This document shows, piece by piece, positions 8,464 through 17,174 of a stretch of 64,000 nucleotides of DNA. The DNA lies in assembly GCA_040751755.1 (NCBI GenBank), contig JBFMHC010000006.1:1-64000 (forward strand), given 5' to 3'. Numbering within the stretch: the first letter of the stretch is position 1; each line of letters opens with the position of its first letter. The notes under the pieces are model-generated. The model ran no database searches, was not told the DNA's origin, and saw nothing but the letters and a program-made list of their open reading frames with translations. Both the position numbers and the translations under genes were made by a program. This DNA comes from PFJX01 sp040751755. GTDB taxonomy: Bacteria > Pseudomonadota > Gammaproteobacteria > Burkholderiales > Thiobacillaceae.

Positions 8464-9263
8464 AAAAGACCTGCCTTGCCCTCTGTCTCAGCCTTTGCGT
8501 CGTGCCCGCCCATGCGGCGGCGGAGTCCTACGCCTGCCTGATCGAGCCCTACCAGAAGGTGGAGTTGCGCAGCCCGGTCGAGGCGCTGATCAAGACGATC
8601 CGCGTCGACCGCGGCGCGGTGGTGCGCCGGGACCAGGTCCTGGTGGAACTGGACACGGGGGTGGAGGAGGCCGCGCTGGCCGCCGCCAAGTACCGCGCGG
8701 TGATGGAAGGCCAGGTCCGTTCCGCCGCGACGCGCGTCGATTATTCGCGCAGCAAGCTGAAGCGGCGCCAGGAACTCGTCCGGCAGAACTTCATCTCCGA
8801 CCAGGAGCGGGATGATGCGGACAGCGAGCTGCGCCTCGCAGAGGCGGAGTTGCTCGACGCCAAGGACAATCGCGAATTGGCGGTACTGGAGGAACGCCGC
8901 CTGGCGGCCTTGCTGGAGCAGCGACGCCTGCGCAGCCCTTTCAATGGCGTGGTCATGGAGCGCATGCAGCATCCCGGGGAGCTGGCCCAGACAGGGGAGG
9001 GCGCGCGCGCCATCCTGAAGCTGGCCCAGACCAACCCGCTGCGGGTGGAGGTGGTGTTGCCCACTTCCCTGTATGGGCGCATCCGCAACGGCATGCGTGC
9101 CGAGGTCAGCGTGGAACAGCCGCTCAAGGGGATCCATTCCGCGACCGTGCGCATCGTCGACAAGGTGATCGATTCCGCCAGTGGTACCTTCGGCGTCCGC
9201 CTGGACCTCGCAAATCCCAAGGGCGACATCCCCGCCGGCGTGAAATGCAGGGTGAAGTTCTGA
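8460..9263 (+). CDS. Periplasmic adaptor (HlyD/RND membrane fusion protein family)
   Basis: The protein has 267 residues with a Sec signal peptide (MKKTCLALCLSLCVVPAHAAA). Then come a lipoyl half (VELRSPVEALIKTIRVDRG), a helical hairpin containing RRQELVRQNFISDQERDDAD, the second lipoyl half (LRSPFNGVVMERMQHPG) and a beta-barrel. Proteins of this family form periplasmic rings that join an inner-membrane transporter to a TolC-type channel. It is shorter than most RND adaptors and lacks a membrane-proximal domain of full length. It overlaps the SecA-like gene by four bases and closes the operon; no pump or TolC gene is seen in the window. Confidence 0.88.
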   Translation: MKKTCLALCLSLCVVPAHAAAESYACLIEPYQKVELRSPVEALIKTIRVDRGAVVRRDQVLVELDTGVEEAALAAAKYRAVMEGQVRSAATRVDYSRSKLKRRQELVRQNFISDQERDDADSELRLAEAELLDAKDNRELAVLEERRLAALLEQRRLRSPFNGVVMERMQHPGELAQTGEGARAILKLAQTNPLRVEVVLPTSLYGRIRNGMRAEVSVEQPLKGIHSATVRIVDKVIDSASGTFGVRLDLANPKGDIPAGVKCRVKF

Positions 9264-9471
9264 GCGCCGCCAGGGCCGGGCTGCACCCAGCCAGCCTCCC
9301 GCGGGGGTCAGGAAAACCCGGGGCGGTGCTTAGTTTTCTTGAGAGGCGGTGGTGTTCAATCATGCCTTCCCACCCCGATGATGAGGGAGCAAGCCTGTCG
9401 CCGCTCCCCCATGCCCGGGGCGCCGTGACGTGCCTGGCACCCCGGATACACCCATAACGACGGGAGAGAAC
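9264..9471. other. Intergenic region before pilU
   Basis: About 200 bases without a convincing gene. GC-rich inverted segments are present but there is no T-tract terminator and no clear sigma-54 or sigma-70 promoter. Confidence 0.4.
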
Positions 9472-10626
9472 ATGCCCAGTCTGGTCCAGCTGCTACAGGC
9501 CATGGCGCAGAAACAGGCGTCCGACCTGTTCATCACCGCGGGCGCGCGGGTCAGCCTGAAGATCGACGGGCGCGTGCGCCCCACCTCCCTGCCGGAACTG
9601 ACGCCGGACGAGACGCGCGCCCTGGCCTACGAGCTGATGTCCCCGGAGCAGGTGCGCCGCTTCGAGGAAAGGCGCGAGATGAACTTCGGCCACGGCATCT
9701 CCGGCGTCGGACGCCTCCGCATCAACGTGTTCCAGCAGCGCGGCTCGGTGGCCCTGGTGGCGCGCCGCCTCGATTCCAGCGTGCCCTCGCTCGCCTCGCT
9801 CGGCGTGCCCGAGCTGCTCGAACGCCTGGCCCTGGAGCGGCGCGGCCTGGTGCTGGTGGTGGGGGCGGCGGGTTCCGGCAAGACCTCGACCATGGCGGCG
9901 ATGATCGAGCACCGCAACGCGCGCCTGGAAGGCCACATCCTCACCGTCGAGGACCCCATCGAATACGTGTACCGGCACCAGAAGTCGCTGGTCAACCAGC
10001 GCGAGGTGGGCACCGACACCGAGTCCTACGAGATCGCCCTGGTCAACGCCCTGCGCGAGTCGCCGGACATGATCATGATCGGCGAGATCCGCGACCGCTC
10101 GACCATGGAACAGGTGATCGGCTACGCCAACACCGGCCACTTCTGTCTCTCCACCCTGCACGCCATCAACAGCTACCAGGCGCTGACCCGCATCATCAGC
10201 TTCTTCCCGCTGGAGACGCGCGCCTCCGTGCTGTTCGACCTCTCCGCCTGCCTGGTCGCGATCGTCGCGCAGCGCCTGGTGCGCACCAAGGAAGGCACGC
10301 GCGTGCCGGCGGTGGAGGTGTTCGTCGCCGACTACCACATGCGCGAGCTGATCCGCGACGGCAAGCTGGATGAGTTGCGCGAGCTGATCGAGGAGGGGCA
10401 TTCGCCCGACCTGCAGAGCTTCGATTACGCGCTGATCAAGCTCTACCGCGAGGGTCGGATCGACTTCGAGGAGGCCAAGGCCAATTCCGATACGCCACGC
10501 CAGCTGCACCTGCTGGCGGCGCGCGGCGAGGAGGAGGGCGCCGGTTCGGCCGGCGATGCCTTCTCCCAGGCCTGCCAGGAGCTGGGGGGCGAGCTGCCCA
10601 CCCTCGACCTGCCGAGCATGCCCTGA
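9472..10626 (+). CDS. pilU: Type IV pilus retraction ATPase, PilT/PilU family (probably PilU)
   Basis: The protein has 384 residues. It has the usual N-terminal PAS-like domain of retraction motors, Walker A GAAGSGKTST, an Asp box (EDPIEYVYRH), Walker B MIMIGEIRD and the His box (TGHFCLSTLHA). It acts as a cytoplasmic hexamer at the base of the type IV pilus and powers retraction, twitching and DNA uptake. PilU rather than PilT is favoured by the motif context and by the extended acidic C-terminus, but no pilT neighbour is present to confirm it. The ATG at 9472 is chosen because GGGAGAG stands six bases before it; an ATG at 9430 has no ribosome binding site. It ends four bases before the convergent patatin gene. 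Confidence 0.85.
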   Translation: MPSLVQLLQAMAQKQASDLFITAGARVSLKIDGRVRPTSLPELTPDETRALAYELMSPEQVRRFEERREMNFGHGISGVGRLRINVFQQRGSVALVARRLDSSVPSLASLGVPELLERLALERRGLVLVVGAAGSGKTSTMAAMIEHRNARLEGHILTVEDPIEYVYRHQKSLVNQREVGTDTESYEIALVNALRESPDMIMIGEIRDRSTMEQVIGYANTGHFCLSTLHAINSYQALTRIISFFPLETRASVLFDLSACLVAIVAQRLVRTKEGTRVPAVEVFVADYHMRELIRDGKLDELRELIEEGHSPDLQSFDYALIKLYREGRIDFEEAKANSDTPRQLHLLAARGEEEGAGSAGDAFSQACQELGGELPTLDLPSMP

Positions 10627-10630
10627 ACGC

Positions 10631-11491
10631 TCAGGGCACCCGCGTGCGCCGCTCCAGCTTCCTCGGCAGGTATTGCCGCGTGGTCTGGTAGCCCGCCTCG
10701 AACAGCGCGGTCTTCTGTGCCGGGGACATGTGGAATTCCAGCGGCGAGAGGCCGTCGGTGCGGATCACCACGGTGTTGTGCCAGAGCGCTTCGGACAGGT
10801 GCTCGCGCGACAGGGTGGTCATGAAGGTGCGCATGAGCATGAACATGTAGTCCGCCACCGGCAGGATGCGCCGCGCCGGGTGGTTGGCGCTGCCCTTGTC
10901 GTCGCGCATGCGGAAGCACATCACCGGCGTGCCGTCGCCGCCCCAGTCGCGGAACAGGCTGTCCTCGGCGAGGATGCTGCCGTCCACCAGGACGTGCTCG
11001 CGGTAATGGTGGAAGGGAAAGACGAGCGGGATGGAGGTGGAGAACATCACCGCGCGCGCCACCTCCAGGTCCGGCGTGCTGGCCTTGTCGAAGATCACCG
11101 GCTTGCCGGCGCGCACGTCGGTGGCGACCACGTGCAGGTCCACCTCCAGGTCGCGGAACAGACGGCCTTCCAGTTCGCCGTTCAGCCAGTGGAAGAAGCG
11201 CTTGCCGGTGGAGAGGCCGCCGTGCAGCAGCAGGTTGGTGAGCGACATGCCGCGGAACTGGTTGAAATCGACGTCGCGAAACAGCGACTTCATGTGGGCG
11301 ATGTCGTGGCCGGCGGCGGCCAGGCTGGCGACCACGCTGCCGCCGGAGACGCCGACCAGGTGTTCGTAGCGCATGCCCATGTCGTCGAGCGCGGCGAGCA
11401 CGCCGACGTGCGCCGGCAGGCGCGTGCCGCCGCCGGCCAGGACGGGGACGATGGACTGTGGCAGGTTTGCCTCGGATGGTGCGTCGGACAT
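10631..11491 (-). CDS. Patatin-like phospholipase
   Basis: The protein has 286 residues with the patatin hydrolase signature: a Gly-rich oxyanion stretch (AGGGTRLPAHVG), the nucleophile elbow GVSGG (Ser of GxSxG) and the catalytic Asp in VDGS. The family hydrolyses acyl ester bonds of phospholipids or neutral lipids through a Ser-Asp dyad. No signal peptide or transporter domain is seen, so a cytoplasmic or membrane-peripheral enzyme is likely. It is convergent with pilU and divergent from the GGDEF/EAL gene. The natural substrate cannot be read from the sequence. Confidence 0.85.
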   Translation of the reverse strand: MSDAPSEANLPQSIVPVLAGGGTRLPAHVGVLAALDDMGMRYEHLVGVSGGSVVASLAAAGHDIAHMKSLFRDVDFNQFRGMSLTNLLLHGGLSTGKRFFHWLNGELEGRLFRDLEVDLHVVATDVRAGKPVIFDKASTPDLEVARAVMFSTSIPLVFPFHHYREHVLVDGSILAEDSLFRDWGGDGTPVMCFRMRDDKGSANHPARRILPVADYMFMLMRTFMTTLSREHLSEALWHNTVVIRTDGLSPLEFHMSPAQKTALFEAGYQTTRQYLPRKLERRTRVP

Positions 11492-11614
11492 GGTGCGCGC
11501 GGCGAGCCTTCTCTTGTTTCAGTGAATAATACGGGCTTGGCGCGGGGCTTAGGCGTGAATCGGCTATGACCTCGTCGCCGCGCACGCCTCGTCGACAACC
11601 CGGAGTCCCACTTC

Positions 11615-13948
11615 ATGCCCATCCTGTTCAGGCACATCCGCACCCGCATCACGGTGGTGTTCCTGCTGCTCCTGTCCGTGGTGCTGGGCGCGGTGCTGTT
11701 CGCGGTGTACCGCGCCAGTCTCGCCAACGCCCAGGCCCAGGTCGAGGCGGAGTTCGACACGGCGGGCAGGAGCTTCGTGCGCCTGATGCAGCAGCGCGCC
11801 GCCTTCCTGCGCCAGGGGGCGGAGGTGCTGGCGGCGGACTCCGCCTTCCGCCAGGCCCTGCAGGGCGCCGACCTGGCCAACGTCGAGGCCGTCCTGGGCG
11901 GTCAGGCCAGGCGCCTGAAGGCGGACATGGCCATGCTGGTCTCCCTGGAGGGGCGTCTGCTGGTCAATACGCGCTTTCCCAACACCTTCGGCGAGGCCTT
12001 CCCCTGCCCGCGCATGCTGCAGCTGGCCCGGAGCGCCGGCGGCGCCGCCGGCTACGTGCGCATCGAGGGCCAGGCCTACCAGGTGGTGCTGACGCCGGTG
12101 CGCGCGCCACAGCCGGTGGCCTGGCTGGCCCTCGGCTTCCCGGTCAACGATGCCTCGGCGGCGGAGTTCCGGGCCCTCACCGGCGTGGGGGTGAGCTTCA
12201 TCAGCGTCGGCGACGACGGCGCGCACATGCTGGCCAGCTCCCTGGCCGGCGAATTGCGCGAACGCGCCAGCGCATGGCTGTCCGGATTCGTGGCCGATGA
12301 CTATCACACGCGCCGCGCCACTCTGGACGGCGAGGAATACTGGGCCCGCTTCGTCAAGCTGGAGTCCGCCTCCGCCCTCGACTACGTCGCCGTCCTGACC
12401 TTCTCGCTGGACGCCGCGATGGCGCCCTACCAGCGCCTGCGCGGCACCCTGCTGACGATCTCCCTGCTGGCCCTGGCGGCCTTCCTCTATGGCGCCAGCC
12501 TCCTGGCGAAGCGGCTGACGCTGCCGATCCAGGAGCTCGCGGACGCCCTGCGCAGGGTGGGACGGGGGCGCTACGACACGCGCGTCTACCTCAAGAACCA
12601 GGACGAACTGGGCGAACTGGCGAGCGGCTTCAACCATATGGCGGGCGAGATCGCCGCGCGCGAGAAGCAGATCACCTACCTGGCCTACCACGACGCGCTG
12701 ACCGGTCTGCCCAACCGCATGAGCTTCGTCAACGCCCTGAATGCGGAGATCGCGGCGCGCAAGCTGGGGCCTGGGGTGATGATGGTGGCCTGCCTGGAAC
12801 GCCTGCGCGCGATCAGCGTGAACCTCGGCTTCGTGGTCGCGGACGGCCTCGCCGCAGGCGTGGCGCAACGCATCCAGGCGCGCGACGACTGGCGCGTCGC
12901 CAGCCTGGGCGGCGAGAAGTTCGCCTTCTTCTGCCCGCTCATGCCCGGCATGGACCGCGACGAGTGGGAGGTGCGCGTGCGCGCCGTGCTGGAGGTGCCC
13001 ATGGAGTGGCAGGGGCAGCTCTACGACCTCGGCATGCACCTGGGCAGCGCCCTCTACCCGCAGGACGGCAGCGACGCGGCGACCCTGCTGCGGCGCGCCG
13101 AGCAGGCGATGCAGCACGGCGTGCGCAGCGCCGGCGCGCATGTCGCCTTCCAGCCCGGGTTCGACGCCCTCGGCGCGCGCCGCCTGGCCCTGCTCAACGA
13201 CCTGCGCGGCGGCATCGAGGCGGGCGACCTGTTCGCCTGCTACCAGCCCAAGGCGCGTCTCACCGACGGCCGCGTCGTCGCCTGCGAGATGCTGGCCCGC
13301 TGGCGCCACCCGCAGCATGGCGTGGTGATGCCGGACGAGTTCATTCCCGCCGCCGAGCAGTCGACCCTGATCCGCCCCCTCACCAACTGGGTGATCGATA
13401 CCGCCGCGGAGCAGGCCGCCCGTTGGCGCGAGGCCGGGCGCGAGATGGCGGTGGGGGTGAACCTGTCGGCGCGCAACCTCGCCGACCACGAGGTGGTGGA
13501 CCGCATCGCCACCGCCCTCGCGCGCCACGCCCTGCCGCCCGCGGCCCTGATCGTCGAGATCACCGAGAGCGCGCTGATGGACGACCCGGAGATGGCGGTC
13601 TCGGTGGTCAACGCCATCGCCGCCCTCGGGGTCAAGGTGTCGATCGACGACTTCGGCACCGGCTATTCCAGCCTCTCGCAGCTGACCCGCCTGCCGGTGC
13701 GCGAGGTGAAGATCGACAAGACCTTCGTGCTGCGCATGCTGGAGTCGGGCCAGGACGCGGCGATCGTCAAGTCCACCATCGACCTCGCCCACACCCTGGG
13801 CCTCGAGGTCGTCGCCGAGGGGGTGGAGACCGTGGAGCACTGGCAGCGCCTGCTCGCCTACGGCTGCGACGTCGCGCAGGGCTATTACCTGTCGCGCCCG
13901 GCCGAGGCGCCCGCCTTCGAGGCCTGGCTCCTGGAGCGCGAGGCATGA
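11615..13948 (+). CDS. Membrane sensor with HAMP, degenerate GGDEF and EAL domains (probable c-di-GMP phosphodiesterase)
   Basis: The protein has 777 residues. A transmembrane helix at 12-32 is followed by a periplasmic sensing domain (~33-275), a second helix (~278-296), a HAMP linker (~297-350), a GGDEF-like domain (~355-510) and an EAL domain (~525-770). The GGDEF signature reads LGGEKF (431-436), so the active-site acidic pair is altered and cyclase activity is unlikely. The EAL domain keeps its expected ligands: E558 in EML, N616, E648, DDFGTG (678-683), K699, E735 and Q755. This supports c-di-GMP hydrolysis, with the GGDEF domain perhaps acting as a GTP sensor (inference). It overlaps the next gene by four bases (ATGA). 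Confidence 0.88.
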   Translation: MPILFRHIRTRITVVFLLLLSVVLGAVLFAVYRASLANAQAQVEAEFDTAGRSFVRLMQQRAAFLRQGAEVLAADSAFRQALQGADLANVEAVLGGQARRLKADMAMLVSLEGRLLVNTRFPNTFGEAFPCPRMLQLARSAGGAAGYVRIEGQAYQVVLTPVRAPQPVAWLALGFPVNDASAAEFRALTGVGVSFISVGDDGAHMLASSLAGELRERASAWLSGFVADDYHTRRATLDGEEYWARFVKLESASALDYVAVLTFSLDAAMAPYQRLRGTLLTISLLALAAFLYGASLLAKRLTLPIQELADALRRVGRGRYDTRVYLKNQDELGELASGFNHMAGEIAAREKQITYLAYHDALTGLPNRMSFVNALNAEIAARKLGPGVMMVACLERLRAISVNLGFVVADGLAAGVAQRIQARDDWRVASLGGEKFAFFCPLMPGMDRDEWEVRVRAVLEVPMEWQGQLYDLGMHLGSALYPQDGSDAATLLRRAEQAMQHGVRSAGAHVAFQPGFDALGARRLALLNDLRGGIEAGDLFACYQPKARLTDGRVVACEMLARWRHPQHGVVMPDEFIPAAEQSTLIRPLTNWVIDTAAEQAARWREAGREMAVGVNLSARNLADHEVVDRIATALARHALPPAALIVEITESALMDDPEMAVSVVNAIAALGVKVSIDDFGTGYSSLSQLTRLPVREVKIDKTFVLRMLESGQDAAIVKSTIDLAHTLGLEVVAEGVETVEHWQRLLAYGCDVAQGYYLSRPAEAPAFEAWLLEREA

Positions 13949-14721
13949 AGCTCTTCGTCAAGCGCGCGCGGCGCGAGCACCCGCCGGTGGAGATCAGCGA
14001 GAAGCACGGCGTGCGTTTCCTGCACCTGGGCGGGCCGGCGGTGCAGAGCGCCATGCGCATCCGCGACCCCTGGGCGCTGGAACTGGAATACACCCGCGCC
14101 ATGATGGCCTTCCTGCTGTTCCACGCGGCGCCGCGCGACATCGCCCTGGTGGGCCTGGGCGGCGGCTCGTTGGCCAAGTTCATCCACCGCCGCCTGCCCG
14201 AGGCGCGTCTCACCGCGCTGGAGGTGAACCCCGAGGTGGTGGAGGCGGCGCGCGCCTTCTTCATGCTGCCGCCGGACGACGCGCGCCTGGAAGTGCGCGT
14301 GGGCGATGGCGCCGCCTTCGTGCATGGGGGGCCGGACAGCCAGGACGTCCTGCTGGTGGACGGCTACGACGCCAAGCGCATCGTCGAGGCCCTCGCCAGT
14401 ACCGAGTTCTACCGCGCCTGCGAGGCCATGCTGCGCCCCGGCGGGGTGGCGGTGTTCAACCTGTGGGGCACCGACGCCTCCTTCCCGGTGTATTTCGAAC
14501 GTCTGGCCGGGGTGTTCGGCGAGCGCCTGCTGCGCCTGCCCTCGGAGCGCAAGGGCAACATCATCGTCTTCGCCTTCCGCCCGCCATTGCCGGACGTCTC
14601 GCTGGCCTTCCTGACGCGCCGGGCACGCGAGCTCGGCGCCGAACTGGGCCTGGAGATGGAGGATTTCCTGGTCCGCCTGCGCAACTGGAATCCCGCCACG
14701 CGCGACGCCTTCCTGCTTTGA
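13945..14721 (+). CDS. Spermidine synthase-like methyltransferase-fold protein
   Basis: The protein has 258 residues with a Rossmann fold of the polyamine synthase type: VGLGGGSLAKF for the nucleotide site, LTALEVNPEVVEAAR with the acidic ribose-binding residue, and VGDGAAF with LLVDGYDA around the catalytic region. It lacks the long N-terminal beta-hairpin of classical SpeE, so it may transfer another group or have lost activity. The start overlaps the stop of the GGDEF/EAL gene in ATGA, which implies co-expression. Whether it makes spermidine is uncertain; an Orn/Lys/Arg decarboxylase is encoded about 4 kb downstream. Confidence 0.75.
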   Translation: MKLFVKRARREHPPVEISEKHGVRFLHLGGPAVQSAMRIRDPWALELEYTRAMMAFLLFHAAPRDIALVGLGGGSLAKFIHRRLPEARLTALEVNPEVVEAARAFFMLPPDDARLEVRVGDGAAFVHGGPDSQDVLLVDGYDAKRIVEALASTEFYRACEAMLRPGGVAVFNLWGTDASFPVYFERLAGVFGERLLRLPSERKGNIIVFAFRPPLPDVSLAFLTRRARELGAELGLEMEDFLVRLRNWNPATRDAFLL

Positions 14722-14801
14722 CCCGCGGCCCCGGCTCGTCTTTCCATCCGTGGGCGAGGATGGGAGAATCGCACCCAGTTAAGCATTGTTTTGAGGCGGC
14801 C

Positions 14802-15353
14802 ATGATCGATCGAGACGGTTACCGGCCGAACGTGGGCATCGTCATCTGCAACCAGCGCAACCAGGTGTTCTGGGGCAAGCGGGTGCGGCAGGACGCATGG
14901 CAGTTCCCCCAGGGCGGCATCAAGCATGGGGAATCCCCGGAAGAGGCCATGTACCGGGAGCTGATGGAAGAGGTCGGACTCGCGCGCGAGCACGTGCGCA
15001 TCCTTGGCCGGACGCGCAACTGGCTGCGCTACAACGTGCCCGAGAACTGGGTGCGGCGCGAGTGGCGCAGCCACTATCGCGGCCAGAAGCAGATCTGGTT
15101 CCTGCTGCGCCTAGTGGGGCGCGACAGCGACGTGCACCTGCGCGCCAGCGACCACCCCGAGTTCGACGCCTGGCGCTGGAGCGACTACTGGAGCCCCGCG
15201 GAGGCAGTGGTGGAGTTCAAGCGCGAGGTTTATCGTTCCGCGCTGGGCGAACTGGAGCGCTACCTGCACGTGGACGGCAGCCATGAGCCGCAGCAGCGCC
15301 CCCGCCATCCCTACCTGATGTCCGTGCGCAGCCACGGCGCGGGGCGGGGATGA
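14802..15353 (+). CDS. rppH: RNA pyrophosphohydrolase RppH
   Basis: The protein has 183 residues. The Nudix box reads GGIKHGESPEEAMYRELMEE, preceded by DGYRPNVGIVICN and WQFPQGG, the usual N-terminus of RppH. The enzyme removes pyrophosphate from 5'-triphosphorylated mRNA and so starts 5'-dependent decay. The C-terminal ~25 residues are a basic Pro-rich tail. The ATG at 14802 has GAGGCGG upstream. Confidence 0.92.
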   Translation: MIDRDGYRPNVGIVICNQRNQVFWGKRVRQDAWQFPQGGIKHGESPEEAMYRELMEEVGLAREHVRILGRTRNWLRYNVPENWVRREWRSHYRGQKQIWFLLRLVGRDSDVHLRASDHPEFDAWRWSDYWSPAEAVVEFKREVYRSALGELERYLHVDGSHEPQQRPRHPYLMSVRSHGAGRG

Positions 15354-15390
15354 TCCCTTCTTTGGACAATCGACATTCCAGGTAACGAAG

Positions 15391-15984
15391 ATGACCAGAA
15401 CCTACAACGTGATCCCCTCGTCCCCCCTGCACAAGGGCGCGACCTTCCACAAGCCTCGCCAGGCACTGCCCGAGCAGGTGACGATGGACGACCCGATGAG
15501 TTCGGTGATGACCGACTTCAAGGTGGTGACCGCGTACACCATCTTCCCGCTGGAGACCATCGAGGCCGCGCGAGAGAAGATGATCCACCGCGGCGTGCGC
15601 ATGCTGCTGGTGGTCGACGACATGAACTGCATCCTCGGTCTCATCACCTCCTCCGACCTGACCAGCGAGAAGCCGATGCACGTGGTGCGCACCCAGGGCA
15701 TCCGCCACTCCGACGTGATGGTCAAGGACATCATGACGCCGCGCGAGCGCCTCGACGTGATGTGCATGGATGACCTGCAGGGCGCCACCGTCGGCAACAT
15801 CGTCGCCACCCTCAAGGCACAGGGCCGCCAGCACGCCCTGGTGGTGGAGCGCACGCCCGAGCGCAGCCAGATCCTGCGCGGCATGTTCTCCATCTCCCAG
15901 ATCAACCGCCAGCTCGGCACCAACGTCGAGGTGGTCGGCGTGGCCAGCACCTTCGCCGAGCTGGGCGCGGAACTCAGCCAGTAG
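15391..15984 (+). CDS. CBS-domain protein
   Basis: The protein has 197 residues made almost only of a CBS pair. The first CBS motif lies around FKVVTAYTIFPLETIEAARE and VLGLITSSDLT-like residues, the second around IMTPRERLDVMCMDDLQ and RGMFSISQINRQLG. CBS pairs bind adenosine nucleotides and act as energy or ionic-strength sensors, usually by regulating a partner; none is fused here. It stands 37 bases after rppH. Confidence 0.85.
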   Translation: MTRTYNVIPSSPLHKGATFHKPRQALPEQVTMDDPMSSVMTDFKVVTAYTIFPLETIEAAREKMIHRGVRMLLVVDDMNCILGLITSSDLTSEKPMHVVRTQGIRHSDVMVKDIMTPRERLDVMCMDDLQGATVGNIVATLKAQGRQHALVVERTPERSQILRGMFSISQINRQLGTNVEVVGVASTFAELGAELSQ

Positions 15985-15997
15985 CCAGCCTGCCGCC

Positions 15998-16363
15998 ATG
16001 GCCCTGGTGCCCCGCCCCGCGACGCTGCCCGAGTCACCCGGGCAGTGGGGCGGCGGGGAGCCGCTTTGGAAGCTGGTGCCGAAGCGGGACGCGGACGGCC
16101 GCGCCTACGCCGATTTCATGATGGTTGCCCCTGCCCTGAAGCGGCGGACACCGCACGAGCTGGCGGTGGTGGCACGAGTCATCCAGGGGGTGCTGGCCGG
16201 TTTCGGCGACCAGGTCGCCTTCGCCGATTTCAACATGAAGCTGATGCTGCTCTGGGTTTCCCTGCCCTGCCGGCCGGGCCTGATGTTCCGCATGGTCGGC
16301 GCGCTGCGCGCGCACGTGCCGGAGCTGAAACTGGTGGCGCATCATCACGATCACGGGGTTTGA
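15998..16363 (+). CDS. Conserved hypothetical protein (121 aa)
   Basis: This is a small soluble protein with an aromatic/basic N-terminus (WGGGEPLWKLVPKRDADG) and a mixed alpha/beta body, ending in a His-rich tail (AHHHDHG). No family was recognised with certainty. It starts 13 bases after the CBS gene and ends two bases before the next start, so the three genes are probably one operon. The coding pattern matches its neighbours. Confidence 0.6.
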   Translation: MALVPRPATLPESPGQWGGGEPLWKLVPKRDADGRAYADFMMVAPALKRRTPHELAVVARVIQGVLAGFGDQVAFADFNMKLMLLWVSLPCRPGLMFRMVGALRAHVPELKLVAHHHDHGV

Positions 16364-16365
16364 AG

Positions 16366-17025
16366 ATGCAAGGACGACGGCTTGTTTCCCTGGCGTTCGG
16401 CCTGCTTGCCGGCGCCGCCCTGGCGCAGGACGCGCAATGGTCGGCCTCGGCGCCGGTCTATGTGCCCTACTGGGCGCTGCCCGCGCCCGTGCGGTACGGC
16501 GTGCCGCAAGCCTTGCCGCAGGTCGTGCCGCAGGTCGTGCCGCAGTATGTGCCGCCGGCCAACGTGCCCTTCCCCATGCCGTTCTGGTTCTGGTACGCCC
16601 CGGCGCCGTGGGGGCAGCCGCAGGCCGCCGAGGGCGGGCCTGTTTCCCCGCCGCCGCCAGTGGAGGCGAGGGCGGAGACGCCGCCGCAGGCTGCGCCCGC
16701 CGAGCTGCCCGCGGCGGTCGTCGTCTTGCCACCCGTGATCGCCGAGCCGCCGGCTTCGGCCCCCGCGACCGCGACCGAACCCGCCGCGAAGGCGGCGCCA
16801 GCCCCTGTGCCCCGTGCGCCCGCGCCGACGCCCCGGCCCGCCAAGGCGCTGCCCAGGCCTGCGGCCAAGCCGGCGGCGAAGGCCGTGCGCAAGATGACGC
16901 AGATGCCCGCGGCCCGGCCGACCCCGGCGGCTGGTTCCCCCGTCAGGCCCGCCGTCTACACCAAGCCCGTGAAACAGGCGCGCAAGCTCTGCTGGAAGGA
17001 CGGCCGTCTCGACGTCTGCGAGTGA
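16366..17025 (+). CDS. Proline/alanine-rich secreted or periplasmic protein
   Basis: The protein has 219 residues. A signal peptide (MQGRRLVSLAFGLLAGAALAQ) is followed by an aromatic/Pro segment with a small internal repeat (PQVV occurs twice in a row, then PQYV), then ~110 residues rich in Pro, Ala and Lys, and a short C-terminus with two Cys (LCWKDGRLDVCE). The low-complexity middle looks like a periplasmic spacer. The function is unknown. The ATG at 16366 is favoured because the signal peptide begins there. Confidence 0.65.
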   Translation: MQGRRLVSLAFGLLAGAALAQDAQWSASAPVYVPYWALPAPVRYGVPQALPQVVPQVVPQYVPPANVPFPMPFWFWYAPAPWGQPQAAEGGPVSPPPPVEARAETPPQAAPAELPAAVVVLPPVIAEPPASAPATATEPAAKAAPAPVPRAPAPTPRPAKALPRPAAKPAAKAVRKMTQMPAARPTPAAGSPVRPAVYTKPVKQARKLCWKDGRLDVCE

Positions 17026-17033
17026 CGCGCCGT

Positions 17034-17051
17034 CCTACCCGTACGGGTAGG
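17034..17051. promoter_or_regulatory. Perfect 18-bp palindrome, candidate operator upstream of apbC
   Basis: CCTACCCGT followed directly by its reverse complement ACGGGTAGG. A -10-like TAAAAT lies at 17074-17079. The half-site resembles NarL/FixJ-type response-regulator heptamers (TACYYMT) but with no central spacer; the binding protein is unknown. Confidence 0.5.
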
Positions 17052-17174
17052 CGGCAAATGGATGATTCCCGAGTAAAATAATCAACTAATTGGCGGGAGG
17101 CTTGAAATACGCGAGCCAGCCTTCATGTGTCTCCCGCCCCGTATTCCCTTTTTTCCATTGAACAGAGGTAAACC

